A DNA stretch of 64,000 bases from Pseudomonas sp. MAG733B (GCF_036884845.1 NZ_CP145732.1:5766001-5830000); one strand, 5' to 3'. Positions 34,821 to 44,492 are shown, counted from the stretch's first letter. Made by a program: numbers and translations. The notes: a model not told the origin generated them from the sequence alone.

Positions 34821-36140
34821 TTAATTCAACTGCAACGTCGAGTTGAACTGGCTGATCGCATCCACCACATGTCGCGAGCCCTGCTGAATCTCCAGGATCA
34901 CCTCCCCCGCCTCGTTCGCCAGTTCCACTCCGAGCCCCGTTCGACTCAAGCTCGATTGCATACTCGACACCGCACTCAATGACAAGTCATGGTTCTTGCG
35001 CACCACGTCGACGATCTCCAGCGTCGCCTGGCTGGTGCGTGCGGCGAGACTGCGTACTTCGTCGGCCACCACTGCGAATCCACGCCCATGCTCACCGGCG
35101 CGGGCCGCTTCGATCGCGGCGTTGAGCGCCAGCAGGTTGGTCTGATCGGCAATGCCGCGGATGGTCTGCACGATGGTGCCGATGATGTCGGACTGTTTGC
35201 TTACGGCATCGATGCTCAGCGCCGCTTCGTTCAGGTCTTTGGAAATGTCCTGGATGATCTGCACCGTCTGCTGCACCACCTCCGAACCCTTGCGTGCACA
35301 GACGTCGTTTTGCACCGAGGTGCTGTGGGCCGATTCAGCGGCGGTTTGCAGGGTGGTCATCTGCTGGGTGATGTCACTGGCGAATTTCACCACTTTGTAC
35401 AGCCGGCCCTTGGCGTCGAACAACGGGTTGTAGGAGGCTTCGAGGAAGATTGTCTGACCTTGCTTGTTCTTGCGCTCGAAACGGTGCGAGTGATATTCAC
35501 CGCGATTGAGCGAGGCCCAGAAATTTCGGTAGGCCTGGGACTCGGCTTCAGCGCGATGACAAAACAGACTGTGATGCTGACCGACCACTTCGTTGAGTGA
35601 ATACTGCATGGTCTTCAGGAAGTTTTCGTTGGCGGTGATTACCCGGCCATCCGGACTGAACTCGATCACCGCCATGGAGCGGCCAATGGCGGCGAGCATG
35701 CTTTCGTTTTCGTGTTCCTTGTTGACCCTTGCCGTGATGTCGGTAGCGACCTTGATCACGCTGTGTACCTGCCGGTCGGGGCCAAACACCGGCATGTAAC
35801 TGGCCTCGAGCCAGATTTCCTTGCCGGCCTTGTTCAACCGAGAAAAAGTGCCGCTGACTGGTTCTCCACGAGCCAGGTCACGCCACAATTTCGCGTACTG
35901 CTCGCTGCGATAAAACGCCTCTTCGCAGAATATCCGGTGATGTTTGCCGCGCACCTCGTCGACGCTGTAACCCATGGCGACGCAAAAATTTTCGTTGGCA
36001 TCGAGCACGATGCCATCCGGCGTGAACTCAATCATCGCCATCGAACGGCTGACGGCCGCCAACTTGGCATTGGCCTCGGTCAGCGCGCAGCTAAAGCGTT
36101 CGATCTCAAGCAGGTCAGCTTTGTGATGAAGGTTAAACAT
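34821..36140 (-). CDS. bdlA: Soluble PAS-PAS chemoreceptor, BdlA-like
   Basis: This 439-residue protein has two PAS domains (about residues 25-140 and 150-260), each with the haem/FAD-type NEN(F) segment ([40 protein letters not shown]). A shortened methyl-accepting signalling domain follows, with the hairpin tip [20 protein letters not shown]. There is no membrane segment. The architecture is that of BdlA, which controls biofilm dispersion in P. aeruginosa. The orthology is likely but not proven, as Pseudomonas genomes can hold several PAS-PAS receptors. Confidence 0.83.
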   Translation of the reverse strand: MFNLHHKADLLEIERFSCALTEANAKLAAVSRSMAMIEFTPDGIVLDANENFCVAMGYSVDEVRGKHHRIFCEEAFYRSEQYAKLWRDLARGEPVSGTFSRLNKAGKEIWLEASYMPVFGPDRQVHSVIKVATDITARVNKEHENESMLAAIGRSMAVIEFSPDGRVITANENFLKTMQYSLNEVVGQHHSLFCHRAEAESQAYRNFWASLNRGEYHSHRFERKNKQGQTIFLEASYNPLFDAKGRLYKVVKFASDITQQMTTLQTAAESAHSTSVQNDVCARKGSEVVQQTVQIIQDISKDLNEAALSIDAVSKQSDIIGTIVQTIRGIADQTNLLALNAAIEAARAGEHGRGFAVVADEVRSLAARTSQATLEIVDVVRKNHDLSLSAVSSMQSSLSRTGLGVELANEAGEVILEIQQGSRHVVDAISQFNSTLQLN

Positions 36141-36702
36141 GGTCGTATCACCCTAAGCGCGGTTTTTTGATTCATGAAAGTTTCAGGTCTTTCAAATCCA
36201 CCACTACGTTCAATAGAACAGGCACACGCGCCCCTCCAAAAAAGGAAGGACCAGTCAGGTGATTGATGATGTTCGATCGGAGGGGGTCCCTATTGCGACA
36301 CTCTCATCAAGACATCCTTCTCTTGATAGCCCGGAGTCGGGCCAGCCCTAACGTGCTCATAAGCAAACTCCCTTTCAGGACAGCTCCATTCAAGTGGGTC
36401 GGTGCCTTGGATTGCGCACTCTGGGACTAACCGTGACATTGCGGTCGACATAGTTAGTTACACGTGAGCATAGACAGACACGTTGGGCTTGCAAGGCCAC
36501 TAGTCGGCCAGTATCGAGGACAAAAACGATTCAGCTTAGAGGGGAGCCGCTATGGCCACGGTATTGGCGAAGGGCTTTGAATCGATCGCGAGCAGGCTCG
36601 CTCCTACAGGGGATCTCAAGCGCCCACAAATTGCTGTGAACGCTCAGGATCCATTGTAGGAGCGAGCCTGCTCGCGATGGCTATCTTCAAGTCACGTTGA
36701 AA
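36141..36702. other. Gene-free stretch upstream of the chemoreceptor
   Basis: Apart from the REPIN at 36584-36680, no gene or clear regulatory element was found in this 560-base stretch. Confidence 0.55.
36584..36680. repeat. REPIN (inverted REP pair)
   Basis: ATCGCGAGCAGGCTCGCTCC is mirrored by GGAGCGAGCCTGCTCGCGAT. Confidence 0.9.
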
Positions 36703-37716
36703 TTACAAACTCGCACTCACCTTCGTGGCCACCTCACCCGGCACCCAGCCCTTCCACACCTGCGGCTGCTCACGCAAAAACGCTTCGGCGACTTCCCGCG
36801 GCTTCTGCCGTTTTTCACTCATCTGCCCCAAGGTCTGGTTCAGCAGATCGATCGGCAGGTCGACTTTTTCGAAGAACGCCACCAGGTCCGGGTACTGCGC
36901 CTTGAACGGTGCGGAGACACCAATCGCCAGGCTGGCCGGCATCGAGCGGGTGCCCTTGGGGTTCGGGTTGTTGGCGTCGGCCAGGGTTTTCCAGGCTTCG
37001 GCGTCGAACGGCGGTTCGTCGAGTTTCACCAGTTTGAAACGGCCCAGCAACGGCGTTGGTGACCAGTAGTAGAACAGCACCGGTTTGCCACGACGGATCG
37101 ACGACGCGACTTCGGCATCCAGTGCCGCGCCGGAACCCGTGCGGAAATTGACGAAGCTTTCGGTGAGGTCATAGGCCTTGAGTTTCTGGCTGTTGACGAT
37201 CTCCGAGGTCCAGCCGGTCGGGCTGTTGAGGAAGCGACCACGGCTCGGGTCTTCGGGGTCGCGGAACACGTCTTTGTACCTCGCCAGGTCCGCGACGGAT
37301 TTCAGTTCCGGCGCCAAGGGTTTGATGCCGCGCTCCGGGTCACCCTTGATCACGTATTCCGGCACCCACCAGCCTTCGGTGGCACCCTTGACCGTGTCGC
37401 CCAAGCCAAACACTTTGCCTTCCGCAGCGGCTTTGACCCACGCAGGGCTGCGTCCGGCCCACTCTTCGCCGATCACTTGAATGTCGTTTTTCGCCAGCGC
37501 CGCTTCGAGGCTGACGGTGCTGCCCGGCAGGGTGTCCGTCGGGTATCCGTAACCTTTCTCGACGATCAGCCGAAGGATCTCGGTGATCAGGCTGCCGCTT
37601 TCCCAAGTGATGTCGCCGAAGTGAATGGGCGCGGTTTTTTCCGCTGCCGGTGCCTGGTTGGCAATCAGGCTCAGGGCCAGCAGCGAACTGCCGAGCAGGG
37701 TTTTGATCGATCTCAT
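36703..37716 (-). CDS. Orphan betaine/quaternary-amine type substrate-binding protein
   Basis: This 337-residue protein has a signal peptide (SLLALSLIANQAPAAE) and the OpuAC-type binding fold: IHFGDITWESGSLITEILRL, then DIQVIGEEWAGRSPAWVKAA, SPTGWTSEIVNSQKL and PVLFYYWSPTPLLG. Tryptophan and tyrosine residues at these places form the aromatic cage in betaine-binding proteins. The start at 37716 overlaps the stop of the upstream sigma gene (ATGA), and AGAGG is in place. No permease or ATPase gene is near, so it may serve a transporter encoded elsewhere. The ligand is unproven. Confidence 0.87.
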   Translation of the reverse strand: MRSIKTLLGSSLLALSLIANQAPAAEKTAPIHFGDITWESGSLITEILRLIVEKGYGYPTDTLPGSTVSLEAALAKNDIQVIGEEWAGRSPAWVKAAAEGKVFGLGDTVKGATEGWWVPEYVIKGDPERGIKPLAPELKSVADLARYKDVFRDPEDPSRGRFLNSPTGWTSEIVNSQKLKAYDLTESFVNFRTGSGAALDAEVASSIRRGKPVLFYYWSPTPLLGRFKLVKLDEPPFDAEAWKTLADANNPNPKGTRSMPASLAIGVSAPFKAQYPDLVAFFEKVDLPIDLLNQTLGQMSEKRQKPREVAEAFLREQPQVWKGWVPGEVATKVSASL

Positions 37717-38255
37717 GCAGACCTCTTGTTTTGCAGGGGGCGGTTTAGGGATTGATTGGCGCTGTGCCGGGCGCAAAGGGCCTCGGAGCGGGTCATGTAG
37801 ACGCTGACCGAGCGCTGGGAAATGCCCAGCTCAGCGGCGATTTGCGGGTAAGTCAGGCCGTCGACCCGCGACAACAGAAATGTCGCCCGAACCTTGCCAG
37901 GCAGGCGCGCCAGCGTGCGGTCGAGGCCCTGTAGTGCCTGGGTCAGTTGCACCAGTTCTTCGGGTGAAGGCGTTGAGGGTTGATCAACCTGCAGCAACTG
38001 ATCGAGGTGCTGACGCTCCAGATCGCGACGACGCCAATGCTGATAAATCAGCCGGCGGGCGATGGTGGTGAGCAAGGCGCGCGGCGCGCGGATGGCGACC
38101 GGCTGCGGCGCTTCGAGCAACTGCACGAAGGCTTCGGCGGCGATATCTTCGCAACCGCTTCCCAGGTACTCGCGCAATCGCGCACAAAGCCAGGGGTAAT
38201 GGGCGCGGAACAATCCGCCCACATCATTGCGATGGGAAAGGTCGGTGCCGGACAT
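37713..38255 (-). CDS. ECF sigma factor, FecI-like, without a FecR partner
   Basis: This 180-residue sigma-70 family protein has region 2 (CEDIAAEAFVQLLEAPQPVA, LLTTIARRLIYQHWRRRDLE) and region 4 (RVDGLTYPQIAAELGISQRS, VSVYMTRSEALCARH), as in FecI-type iron-starvation sigma factors. These are normally followed by fecR and a TonB receptor gene. Here the next gene, overlapping by four bases, is a betaine-type binding protein. No anti-sigma factor is seen. The start at 38255 (MSGTDLSHRND) is 20 codons inside the longest frame, with GGAG-like sequence upstream (TGGAGCCTCT). Confidence 0.87.
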   Translation of the reverse strand: MSGTDLSHRNDVGGLFRAHYPWLCARLREYLGSGCEDIAAEAFVQLLEAPQPVAIRAPRALLTTIARRLIYQHWRRRDLERQHLDQLLQVDQPSTPSPEELVQLTQALQGLDRTLARLPGKVRATFLLSRVDGLTYPQIAAELGISQRSVSVYMTRSEALCARHSANQSLNRPLQNKRSA

Positions 38256-38341
38256 AGAGGCTCCAGGGTTAGGGGTCGCTGAATGTCCGGTCGTCCGGTG
38301 ACGCGATCCTAGCAAGGAGCCTTATTCATTAATAATATTAA

Positions 38342-38372
38342 AAATGCATTTTTATATTCCATAAATGCATTT
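38342..38372. promoter_or_regulatory. Two AAATGCATTT palindromes, 21 bases apart
   Basis: Perfect 10-base palindromes AAATGCATTT lie at 38342-38351 and 38363-38372, exactly two helical turns apart, in the A/T-rich upstream region of the ECF sigma gene. The second touches the stop codon of the PhnD-like gene. Confidence 0.5.
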
Positions 38373-39163
38373 CAGCGTAACCGCCCATAGCCCAGCGCTA
38401 CAGCCTCGCGCTGATAGTCGAGCACCACCTCATAGTCGGCTTCGCGGGCCGGAAGCACTTCCTGTAGACCAAGGATTTGCGCCACCTCCGGCAGCTCGCC
38501 CAAGGTCTGGTTCATCACCCGCCGAATCTCTTCCGCCTGTTCAATGCTGACACCCGCAGCGGTGATGTACGGCAGGGTCGGGCTGAAGGCACTGCGGACG
38601 ACGACGCGCAGGCCGCTCACTTCCGCTTCGGCGTATCGAGCCAGATAAGCGAAAGTGACGCTGTCTATGGCCGCCAGGTCAGCCAGGTCTTCGCGCAACC
38701 AGCGCAGGCTTTCACGATGGCTACCGCTGATGCCCACCTCGGCAAAAAACTGCCCGTCCCGATGCAGCGGCGCCAGGCGATGACGCAGCAGGTTCATGCC
38801 GCTGTTGGAGTCTTCGCCATTGATCACGCCACGGCTGCCGTGAAAGTCCGCCAGGGTTCGCCGCTGATCATCGGCGCGACTCAGCAGCAGGCTGCAATGG
38901 TTGCCGCCGCTGCTGTCCGGCAGTTCATAGCGCGGGCGGCCGAGTACCCGGACCTGACCGCGCAAGGCAGTCATCAGCGGGTAGCCACAGGTTTGCGTCA
39001 GCAGTAAGTGCGGGGATAGCCAGAGGTCGGTCAGTGACAGGCCTTCGGCGTTGCGGCGCGTGGTGCCCAGCCGTTCGAGGATGCGCGCCAGCCAGCGCTC
39101 GTTGGCCTGGCGGATGGGCACGGGGGCGACGTACATCAGGAATTCGGCGAGGTGTTGTGTCAT
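38372..39163 (-). CDS. PhnD-like phosphate/phosphonate-type substrate-binding protein
   Basis: This 263-residue protein matches the PhnD-like solute-binding fold: LLLTQTCGYPLMTALRGQVR, then DFHGSRGVINGEDSNSGMNL, and GISGSHRESLRWLREDLADL, AAIDSVTFAYL. The start at 39163 (MTQHLAEFLMYVAPV) lacks a clear signal peptide, which is odd for a binding protein and suggests a cytoplasmic ligand sensor or a missed start. The longer frame upstream runs into a REP and is not real. It lies upstream of the ECF sigma gene on the same strand, with 116 bases between. Confidence 0.8.
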   Translation of the reverse strand: MTQHLAEFLMYVAPVPIRQANERWLARILERLGTTRRNAEGLSLTDLWLSPHLLLTQTCGYPLMTALRGQVRVLGRPRYELPDSSGGNHCSLLLSRADDQRRTLADFHGSRGVINGEDSNSGMNLLRHRLAPLHRDGQFFAEVGISGSHRESLRWLREDLADLAAIDSVTFAYLARYAEAEVSGLRVVVRSAFSPTLPYITAAGVSIEQAEEIRRVMNQTLGELPEVAQILGLQEVLPAREADYEVVLDYQREAVALGYGRLR

Positions 39164-39191
39164 CAAAAATTCCCCATACAACGAAGATCTC

Positions 39192-39282
39192 TGTGGGAGC
39201 GGGCTTGCCCGCGATAGCGATCTACCTGAAAACATTGATGTTGGATGTGCCGGCCTCTTCGCGGGCAAGCCCGCTCCCACAG
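39192..39282. repeat. REPIN, 90-base type with conserved centre
   Basis: GTGGGAGCGGGCTTGCCCGC is mirrored by GCGGGCAAGCCCGCTCCCAC. The centre has ACATTGATGTTGGATGTGCC. Confidence 0.9.
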
Positions 39283-39302
39283 GGTCCGGAGGTGGCCAGA
39301 CA

Positions 39303-40244
39303 TCAGTGAAACGGATGCCGCGGGCTGTCGATCGCCCTCACTCCATGCTTACGCCACAACTGGCCATACCCGCGCACCAGAAACCCGCCGCTGCGCGCCA
39401 GCCATTGCTCGCGGCGTGCGCGATAAGCGTGGGGCAAGTCGTACCAAGGCAGGCCCGGCAAGTCGTGATGCACCAAGTGAAAATTGAGGTTGAGGAACAG
39501 CCATCGCCACGGCCAGCCCGCTTCGTTGAGCACGGTGCGCTGCTCCGGTGCCGCGTGCGGGCGATGTTCATAGTAGGAGCGAATCATCGCGATCGACAGC
39601 GCCGGCACACTGATCAGCAACAGGTAATGCCACACCGGCAATGCGCTGTAGCGCGCGATGAACAGCAGCATCAGCAGGGTGAGCGCGCCATGGCTGAGCC
39701 ACATCAACCAGGCCTGACGTTCGCCGTTTTTCAGGCGTTGCAATTCTTCCGCGGCCAATGACAGCAAGGCCAGCGGCGCACCGATGGCGAAGCGGCCGAG
39801 TACGGTTTTGTTCAGCCAGTGCAGGCCCTGTTCGAACAGTGAACTGCCCTGCCAATGCTCGGCACTCACATAGCGACTTTCCGGATCGAGACCGGGAAGG
39901 GTCAGGTCTTCGTCGCGGTGATGCAGCAGATGGCTGTCGCGATACAGGGTGTAGGGATACCACACGGCAAACGGCGCGTAGCCGAGGATTTTGTTCAGCG
40001 CCGGCCAGCGGGTCGGATGGCCGTGCAGCAGTTCGTGCTGCACCGACAGCCAGAGCACCACAACCGGGATCAGCAACAACGTACTCAACCACAGGCCCAA
40101 TCGATGGCTGCCCAGCACGATGGCGAACCAGGCGCTGTACACGCCGATCAACAACAGCCAGGTCGGCCACTCGGTGCGGGCGGTCAGGCGTTGGCGCAGG
40201 GTTTCGATTTCTTCTCGGTGGGCGCTATCGAAGTAATGGGGCAT
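39303..40244 (-). CDS. Membrane fatty acid desaturase
   Basis: This 313-residue inner-membrane enzyme has three histidine boxes that bind the di-iron centre: SVQHELLHGHPTRWPALNK, YRDSHLLHHRDEDL and NFHLVHHDLPGLPWYDLP. Membrane segments include WLLLIGVYSAWFAIVLG and TLLLIPVVVLWLS. It introduces a double bond into an acyl chain or acts as a related hydroxylase; substrate and position cannot be told. The start at 40244 (MPHYFDSAHREE) is chosen over a longer frame that lacks a ribosome binding site. Confidence 0.9.
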   Translation of the reverse strand: MPHYFDSAHREEIETLRQRLTARTEWPTWLLLIGVYSAWFAIVLGSHRLGLWLSTLLLIPVVVLWLSVQHELLHGHPTRWPALNKILGYAPFAVWYPYTLYRDSHLLHHRDEDLTLPGLDPESRYVSAEHWQGSSLFEQGLHWLNKTVLGRFAIGAPLALLSLAAEELQRLKNGERQAWLMWLSHGALTLLMLLFIARYSALPVWHYLLLISVPALSIAMIRSYYEHRPHAAPEQRTVLNEAGWPWRWLFLNLNFHLVHHDLPGLPWYDLPHAYRARREQWLARSGGFLVRGYGQLWRKHGVRAIDSPRHPFH

Positions 40245-40357
40245 GGCGTTGCTCGGATCGGGGACCAGTCCCCTTCTGTGCAACGGCGGCGGGATTTCTT
40301 GCAGATTATTTTCGGTGTCGCTCCCGCATTGCGCGGGAGCGATCGGTCAGCTCAGGA

Positions 40358-40468
40358 TCAATGGCCGAACACATTCACCTTCTTGGCTTTCTTGTCGGCG
40401 CGTTTTTCAATGGCGGTTTTCGCCGGCTTTTTCTTGTCAGCTTTCTTTGAATCCATACCTTTGGACAT
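40358..40468 (-). CDS. Tiny Lys-rich protein
   Basis: This 36-residue highly basic protein starts MSKGMDSKKADKKKPAKTAI and is followed by more Lys/Ala sequence. GTGGAG lies about nine bases before the ATG. Short Lys/Ala-rich proteins of this kind are seen in other Pseudomonas; they may bind nucleic acid (inference). Confidence 0.6.
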   Translation of the reverse strand: MSKGMDSKKADKKKPAKTAIEKRADKKAKKVNVFGH

Positions 40469-40571
40469 GATGCGTACTCCACTTACAGGGGATGTGAGAT
40501 CAGGTATACACCTATCCTTGAGCACACGTTCTTTTATAATCGCCCGCTTTGCGCACCGACAGTCCGAGACC

Positions 40572-41009
40572 ATGCCCGACACGCAATTCACCCAACTCGA
40601 TGAGCCGCTTTGGCCATTGATGAACAAGTTTTACCGCGCCCATCAATCGTCGATGAAAGCGGTTCGCGATGCGCAATTGTGGGTCGCCCGGCGCAATGTA
40701 ATCGTCGGCGCGTTGTGCTTGCGTCCGGTCTCCGGCGGGCATTGGCTGACCGGTTTGTTTGTCGATCCGTCGTGTCGCGATCAAGGGATTGCCGCCGCGT
40801 TGATCACGGCGGCGGTGAAGGATTGCGAATTGCCGGTGTGGCTGTTCTGTCATCCGGACTTGCGTGGTTTTTATGAGCGTCGCGGATTTACGTTTGATCC
40901 GCCGATGCCCTACGCGATGGTCGAGCGTTTGAGTCGTTATGCCCGCAGCAAGCCGATGATCGCCATGGGCTTAGAACCGTTGGTTAGGTCGACTGTCGAT
41001 AATGTGTGA
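40572..41009 (+). CDS. GNAT acetyltransferase
   Basis: This 145-residue GNAT reads GHWLTGLFVDPSCRDQGIAA, ALITAAV for the acetyl-CoA site and GFYERRGFTFDPPMPYAMVE near the end. The acceptor is unknown. It stands alone, just upstream of an exported methyltransferase-like gene. Confidence 0.88.
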   Translation: MPDTQFTQLDEPLWPLMNKFYRAHQSSMKAVRDAQLWVARRNVIVGALCLRPVSGGHWLTGLFVDPSCRDQGIAAALITAAVKDCELPVWLFCHPDLRGFYERRGFTFDPPMPYAMVERLSRYARSKPMIAMGLEPLVRSTVDNV

Positions 41010-41072
41010 TCGGCCCATGCGGCCTGCGTGCTAGCCTCGCTGTCGACTTCGACTTCGCTCAGGACGCCCCCC

Positions 41073-41891
41073 ATGAAACCTGCTCTTCTGGCTGTGACGC
41101 TGACCGCTTTGCTCGCTCCTGTTTTCAGCCATGCCGCCGCACCAACCGTGTCCGCCGAGGAATACGCCAAGGTATTGGCCGGCAGTTGGCGTGCACCGGA
41201 AAACGTCGCGCGTGATGGTTACCGTCACCCGCAACAGAGCTTGCAGTTTTTTGGCTTGGGGCCGAAGCAGACGGTCATTGAAATCACCCCCGGCAACGGC
41301 TGGTACAGCGAATTGCTGGCACCGTTGCTCAAGGACAATGGCCATTACATCGCGGCGGTCCAGGCGCCGACGGTCAGTGATTACGCACGCAAGAACGAAG
41401 AGAAGCTGAAGAGCAAATTCGCTGCGGTTCCCGCTCAGTACACCAAGGCCCAAGTGCTTGAGTTCGATCCGAAAGCCCCGGCATTCGGCCAACCGGGCTC
41501 GGCGGACACCGTGCTGACCTTTCGCAACGTGCACAACTGGGTGCTGGCGGACACCGCGCCGCTGATGTTCCAGGCCTTCTTCAAAGTGCTCAAACCGGGT
41601 GGCGTGCTCGGCGTGGTGGATCACCGGGCCAAGGACGGGGCATCACTGGAGGACATCAAGCACAGCGGCTACCTGACCACCGATTACGTGGTGAAAATGG
41701 CGACCGATGCGGGTTTCAAGCTTGAGGCGCAGAGCGAAATCAACGCCAACCCCAAGGACACCAAGGATTATCCCGAAGGCGTGTGGACCTTGCCGCCAGC
41801 GCTGACACTGGGCGAGAAGGATCGGGCGAAATATGTGGCGATTGGCGAGTCGGACCGGATGACGTTGCGGTTCGTCAAACCTGCGAAATAA
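41073..41891 (+). CDS. Exported methyltransferase-like protein
   Basis: This 272-residue protein begins with a signal peptide (LLAVTLTALLAPVFSHAAA) and then has a class I methyltransferase fold: TVIEITPGNGWYSELLAPLL (motif I), VLTFRNVHNWV, and MFQAFFKVLKPGGVLGVVDH. The start at 41073 has AGGA upstream. The family (COG4798) is described as predicted methyltransferases, yet SAM is not known to be present in the periplasm. The real activity is therefore open. Confidence 0.85.
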   Translation: MKPALLAVTLTALLAPVFSHAAAPTVSAEEYAKVLAGSWRAPENVARDGYRHPQQSLQFFGLGPKQTVIEITPGNGWYSELLAPLLKDNGHYIAAVQAPTVSDYARKNEEKLKSKFAAVPAQYTKAQVLEFDPKAPAFGQPGSADTVLTFRNVHNWVLADTAPLMFQAFFKVLKPGGVLGVVDHRAKDGASLEDIKHSGYLTTDYVVKMATDAGFKLEAQSEINANPKDTKDYPEGVWTLPPALTLGEKDRAKYVAIGESDRMTLRFVKPAK

Positions 41892-41908
41892 AAAGCAGAA
41901 TCAAAAGA

Positions 41909-42448
41909 TCAATCGTCGGCGTTGGGATCAAGGTCCGGGAACATCACTTCGGTAAAGCCGAACTTGCTGAAATCGCTGATGCGCGACGGGTATAACCGGC
42001 CGATCAAGTGATCGCATTCATGCTGCACCACCCGCGCATGGAATCCCGAGGCGATGCGCACGATCGGTTGCCCCTTTGGATCGAAACCTTCATAGCGAAT
42101 GTGTTGATAACGCTCAACCGCACCACGCAGACCGGGCACCGACAGGCAGCCTTCGAAACCTTCTTCCAGCGTCGGGCTCAGCGGTGTGATCAACGGGTTG
42201 ATCAGGATCGTCTGCGGCACCGCTTCGGCGTCCGGGTAACGTTCGCTGTGTTCGAAACCAAAGATCACCAGTTGCAGGTCCACGCCGATCTGCGGCGCGG
42301 CCAGGCCGACACCGCCGACGCTTTCCATAGTCTGGAACATGTCGTCGATCAGTTGCCACAGCTCCGGGCTGTCGAACATTTCGGCCGGCACTGGCGGGGC
42401 GATGCGCAGCAGGCGTTCATCGCCCATTTTCAGGATTTCACGAATCAT
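41909..42448 (-). CDS. def: Peptide deformylase (second copy type)
   Basis: This 179-residue metalloenzyme removes the formyl group from new proteins. Its three motifs are [21 protein letters not shown] with the Cys metal ligand, and [16 protein letters not shown] with the two His ligands and catalytic Glu. It is unlinked to fmt, so it is probably an additional deformylase rather than the main one. It follows the YihY-like gene with a gap of two bases, in one operon. Confidence 0.93.
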   Translation of the reverse strand: MIREILKMGDERLLRIAPPVPAEMFDSPELWQLIDDMFQTMESVGGVGLAAPQIGVDLQLVIFGFEHSERYPDAEAVPQTILINPLITPLSPTLEEGFEGCLSVPGLRGAVERYQHIRYEGFDPKGQPIVRIASGFHARVVQHECDHLIGRLYPSRISDFSKFGFTEVMFPDLDPNADD

Positions 42449-42450
42449 GG

Positions 42451-43410
42451 TCAGGTTTCGTCAATGGTTGGTTTGGGTTGTGAATGATCACGGCCCAGTC
42501 CCGACACGTGGTGTTTTTCCTCATGGACGGGACCCAGCTCGCCGGCAACTTTTTCGCCCGGGTCTTTGCCCTCTCGCGACATGTGCTCGATCACCGCATT
42601 CATCTCCGCGCCGAGCAGCAACACGGCGGCGGAAATGTAGAAGTACAACAGCAACACGATGATCGCGCCGATACTGCCATACATGGCGTTGTAGTTGGCG
42701 AACTCCTTGACGTACAAACCGAAGCCCAGCGACGCGATGATCCATACCACCACGGCCAGCACCGAGCCAGGGGTGATGAAGCGAAACTCTTGTTTGACGT
42801 CGGGCATGACGTAGTAGATCAACGCCACGGCGACCATCAGCAAGATCACGATCACCGGCCAGCGCGCGATGGTCCAGAGGGTGACGATGAAATATTCGAG
42901 GCCGACTTGCGCGGCGATCCAGCTCATGACCTGCGGCCCGAGCACCATCAGCGCAGCGGCGACCAACAGCATGCCGGCGATGCCGACGGTGTAGATGATC
43001 GACAGCGGAAAACGCTTCCACGCCGGGCGGCCTTCGACCACATCGTAAGCGGCGTTCATCGCGCTCATCATCAAGCGCACACCGGCCGAAGCAGTCCACA
43101 GGGCAATCACGATACCCACCGAGAGCAAACCGCCCTTGGACTGCTGAAGTTGGTCGATCACCGGGTTCACCTGTTCCAGTGCCTGGGGCGGCAGCACCAG
43201 TTCCGATTGCAGGCGCAGCCACGAGAAGAAGTCCGGCAGGTGCAGGAAGCCGATCAGGGCGATCAGGAACAGGATGAAGGGAAACAGCGAAAACAGCATC
43301 TGATAGGCCAGCGCCGAGGCATAGGTCGACATCTCATCGTCGACGAACTCGGTGACCGTGCGCATCATCACACGGTGGATTGGCAGACCTTTCATGTCCG
43401 GAAAAATCAT
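42451..43410 (-). CDS. YihY/BrkB-family membrane protein
   Basis: This 319-residue inner-membrane protein has about six membrane segments, including [20 protein letters not shown] and [20 protein letters not shown]. The family is YihY/virulence factor BrkB. The start at 43410 ([12 protein letters not shown]) has GGAG seven bases upstream; two earlier Met codons lack one. The soluble tail ([20 protein letters not shown]) is charged. Function unknown. Confidence 0.9.
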   Translation of the reverse strand: MIFPDMKGLPIHRVMMRTVTEFVDDEMSTYASALAYQMLFSLFPFILFLIALIGFLHLPDFFSWLRLQSELVLPPQALEQVNPVIDQLQQSKGGLLSVGIVIALWTASAGVRLMMSAMNAAYDVVEGRPAWKRFPLSIIYTVGIAGMLLVAAALMVLGPQVMSWIAAQVGLEYFIVTLWTIARWPVIVILLMVAVALIYYVMPDVKQEFRFITPGSVLAVVVWIIASLGFGLYVKEFANYNAMYGSIGAIIVLLLYFYISAAVLLLGAEMNAVIEHMSREGKDPGEKVAGELGPVHEEKHHVSGLGRDHSQPKPTIDET

Positions 43411-43542
43411 TCGCGTCTCCATTCGCCGCAAACAGGATGGGATTGAAATCGTGGCGACTCAGGGGCCGTTTTCATTCATCAAAGTAGCCTACCTGGCGAC
43501 TTTGAAACAATTTCATCACTCAAGTTCAGGCTGACACAAAAA

Positions 43543-43562
43543 CGGCCATCCGGGGATGGCCG
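43543..43562 (-). terminator. Terminator of the CsbD gene
   Basis: Read leftward, CGGCCATCC / GGATGGCCG is followed by a T-run. Confidence 0.88.
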
Positions 43563-43587
43563 CATCGTGCTTTTATCAAAGGCCGGA

Positions 43588-43779
43588 TCAAGCCTTGTCG
43601 ACACCTTTTTTGACGGCATCCTTGGCCTTGCCGACCGCTTGTTGGGCCTCGCCTTTCTTTTCTTGCACCACGCCTTCGGCGCGCATTTTGTCATTACCGG
43701 TGGCCTTGCCGACGCCTTGCTTGACGTTGCCGGCGGCTTCGTTGGCCATGCCTTTTACTTTATCGCCAGTGCTGCCCAT
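43588..43779 (-). CDS. CsbD-family stress protein
   Basis: This 63-residue protein has the CsbD pattern: [20 protein letters not shown], then [34 protein letters not shown]. The family is small, charged and associated with general stress response. Its molecular role is unknown. Confidence 0.93.
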   Translation of the reverse strand: MGSTGDKVKGMANEAAGNVKQGVGKATGNDKMRAEGVVQEKKGEAQQAVGKAKDAVKKGVDKA

Positions 43780-43982
43780 GGTGATTCTCCTGCGTACATT
43801 TCAATGTGAGGAAAAGTGGTTACACAAGGTTGACCGGGAGCGTTTGCGCGGAGTTTCATTTATTTTCAGCAGGACATTTTATCGTTCGATGCAGGTTGAG
43901 CTTTATGTTTGCCCGGCTACCCTTGAGAATGCGCCTCGTATTGGCGCCGTGGCGCTGAAGATCCAATCCCCGCAGGAATGTT

Positions 43983-44360
43983 ATGAAACTCGATAAAAAG
44001 CAGGCCATTGCCCGCAGAAACCAGGAACTTGGTGGTGCTGTGCTTGGCGTCAACAACTGCCACTTCACCGAACTGAACCGCAACCGCAATATCTGGTGGT
44101 TCGATATTCCGGTGGCGCGTCTGGCCGTTGGTCAGTACGAGTGGATTCACCTGCTGATGCACACCCCGGACACCGACGAACTGCTGCATCTGAAAGTGCC
44201 GACGGTGTTCCTGCGCGAGAAGCTCGAAGGCCTGGTGATTCGCAATCAGGGCAAGCGTAAAGCGGCCCTGAGCCTGGAACTGAGCGCCGACAAGGACTCG
44301 TACTTGCAGGACATGCGTCCGGCAGGCACCAACGTCAACTTCGCGCCGTTCCGCCAGTAA
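43983..44360 (+). CDS. Conserved hypothetical protein
   Basis: This 125-residue soluble protein starts MKLDKKQAIARRNQELGGAV and has FTELNRNRNIWWFDIPVARL and HLKVPTVFLREKLEGLVIRN. No known motif is recognised. The sequence has typical codon use and no signal peptide. It is likely a real Pseudomonas-conserved protein. Confidence 0.75.
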   Translation: MKLDKKQAIARRNQELGGAVLGVNNCHFTELNRNRNIWWFDIPVARLAVGQYEWIHLLMHTPDTDELLHLKVPTVFLREKLEGLVIRNQGKRKAALSLELSADKDSYLQDMRPAGTNVNFAPFRQ

Positions 44361-44370
44361 CAGCAAAAGC

Positions 44371-44454
44371 TTCGCGAGCAAGCCCGCTCCCACATTCGAT
44401 CGCATTCCTTCTGGAGGAACCCGGTTAAATGTGGGAGCGGGCTTGCTCGCGAAG
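44371..44454. repeat. REPIN (inverted REP pair)
   Basis: TTCGCGAGCAAGCCCGCTCC is mirrored by GGAGCGGGCTTGCTCGCGAA, in reverse order compared with most copies. Confidence 0.9.
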
Positions 44455-44492
44455 ACGACCTGACAGGCACCAATGACTTATCAGGCATCCAA

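Noticed and set aside
39164..39280. N-terminal extension of the PhnD-like protein
   Set aside because: The extra 39 codons are translated REP sequence with no ribosome binding site.
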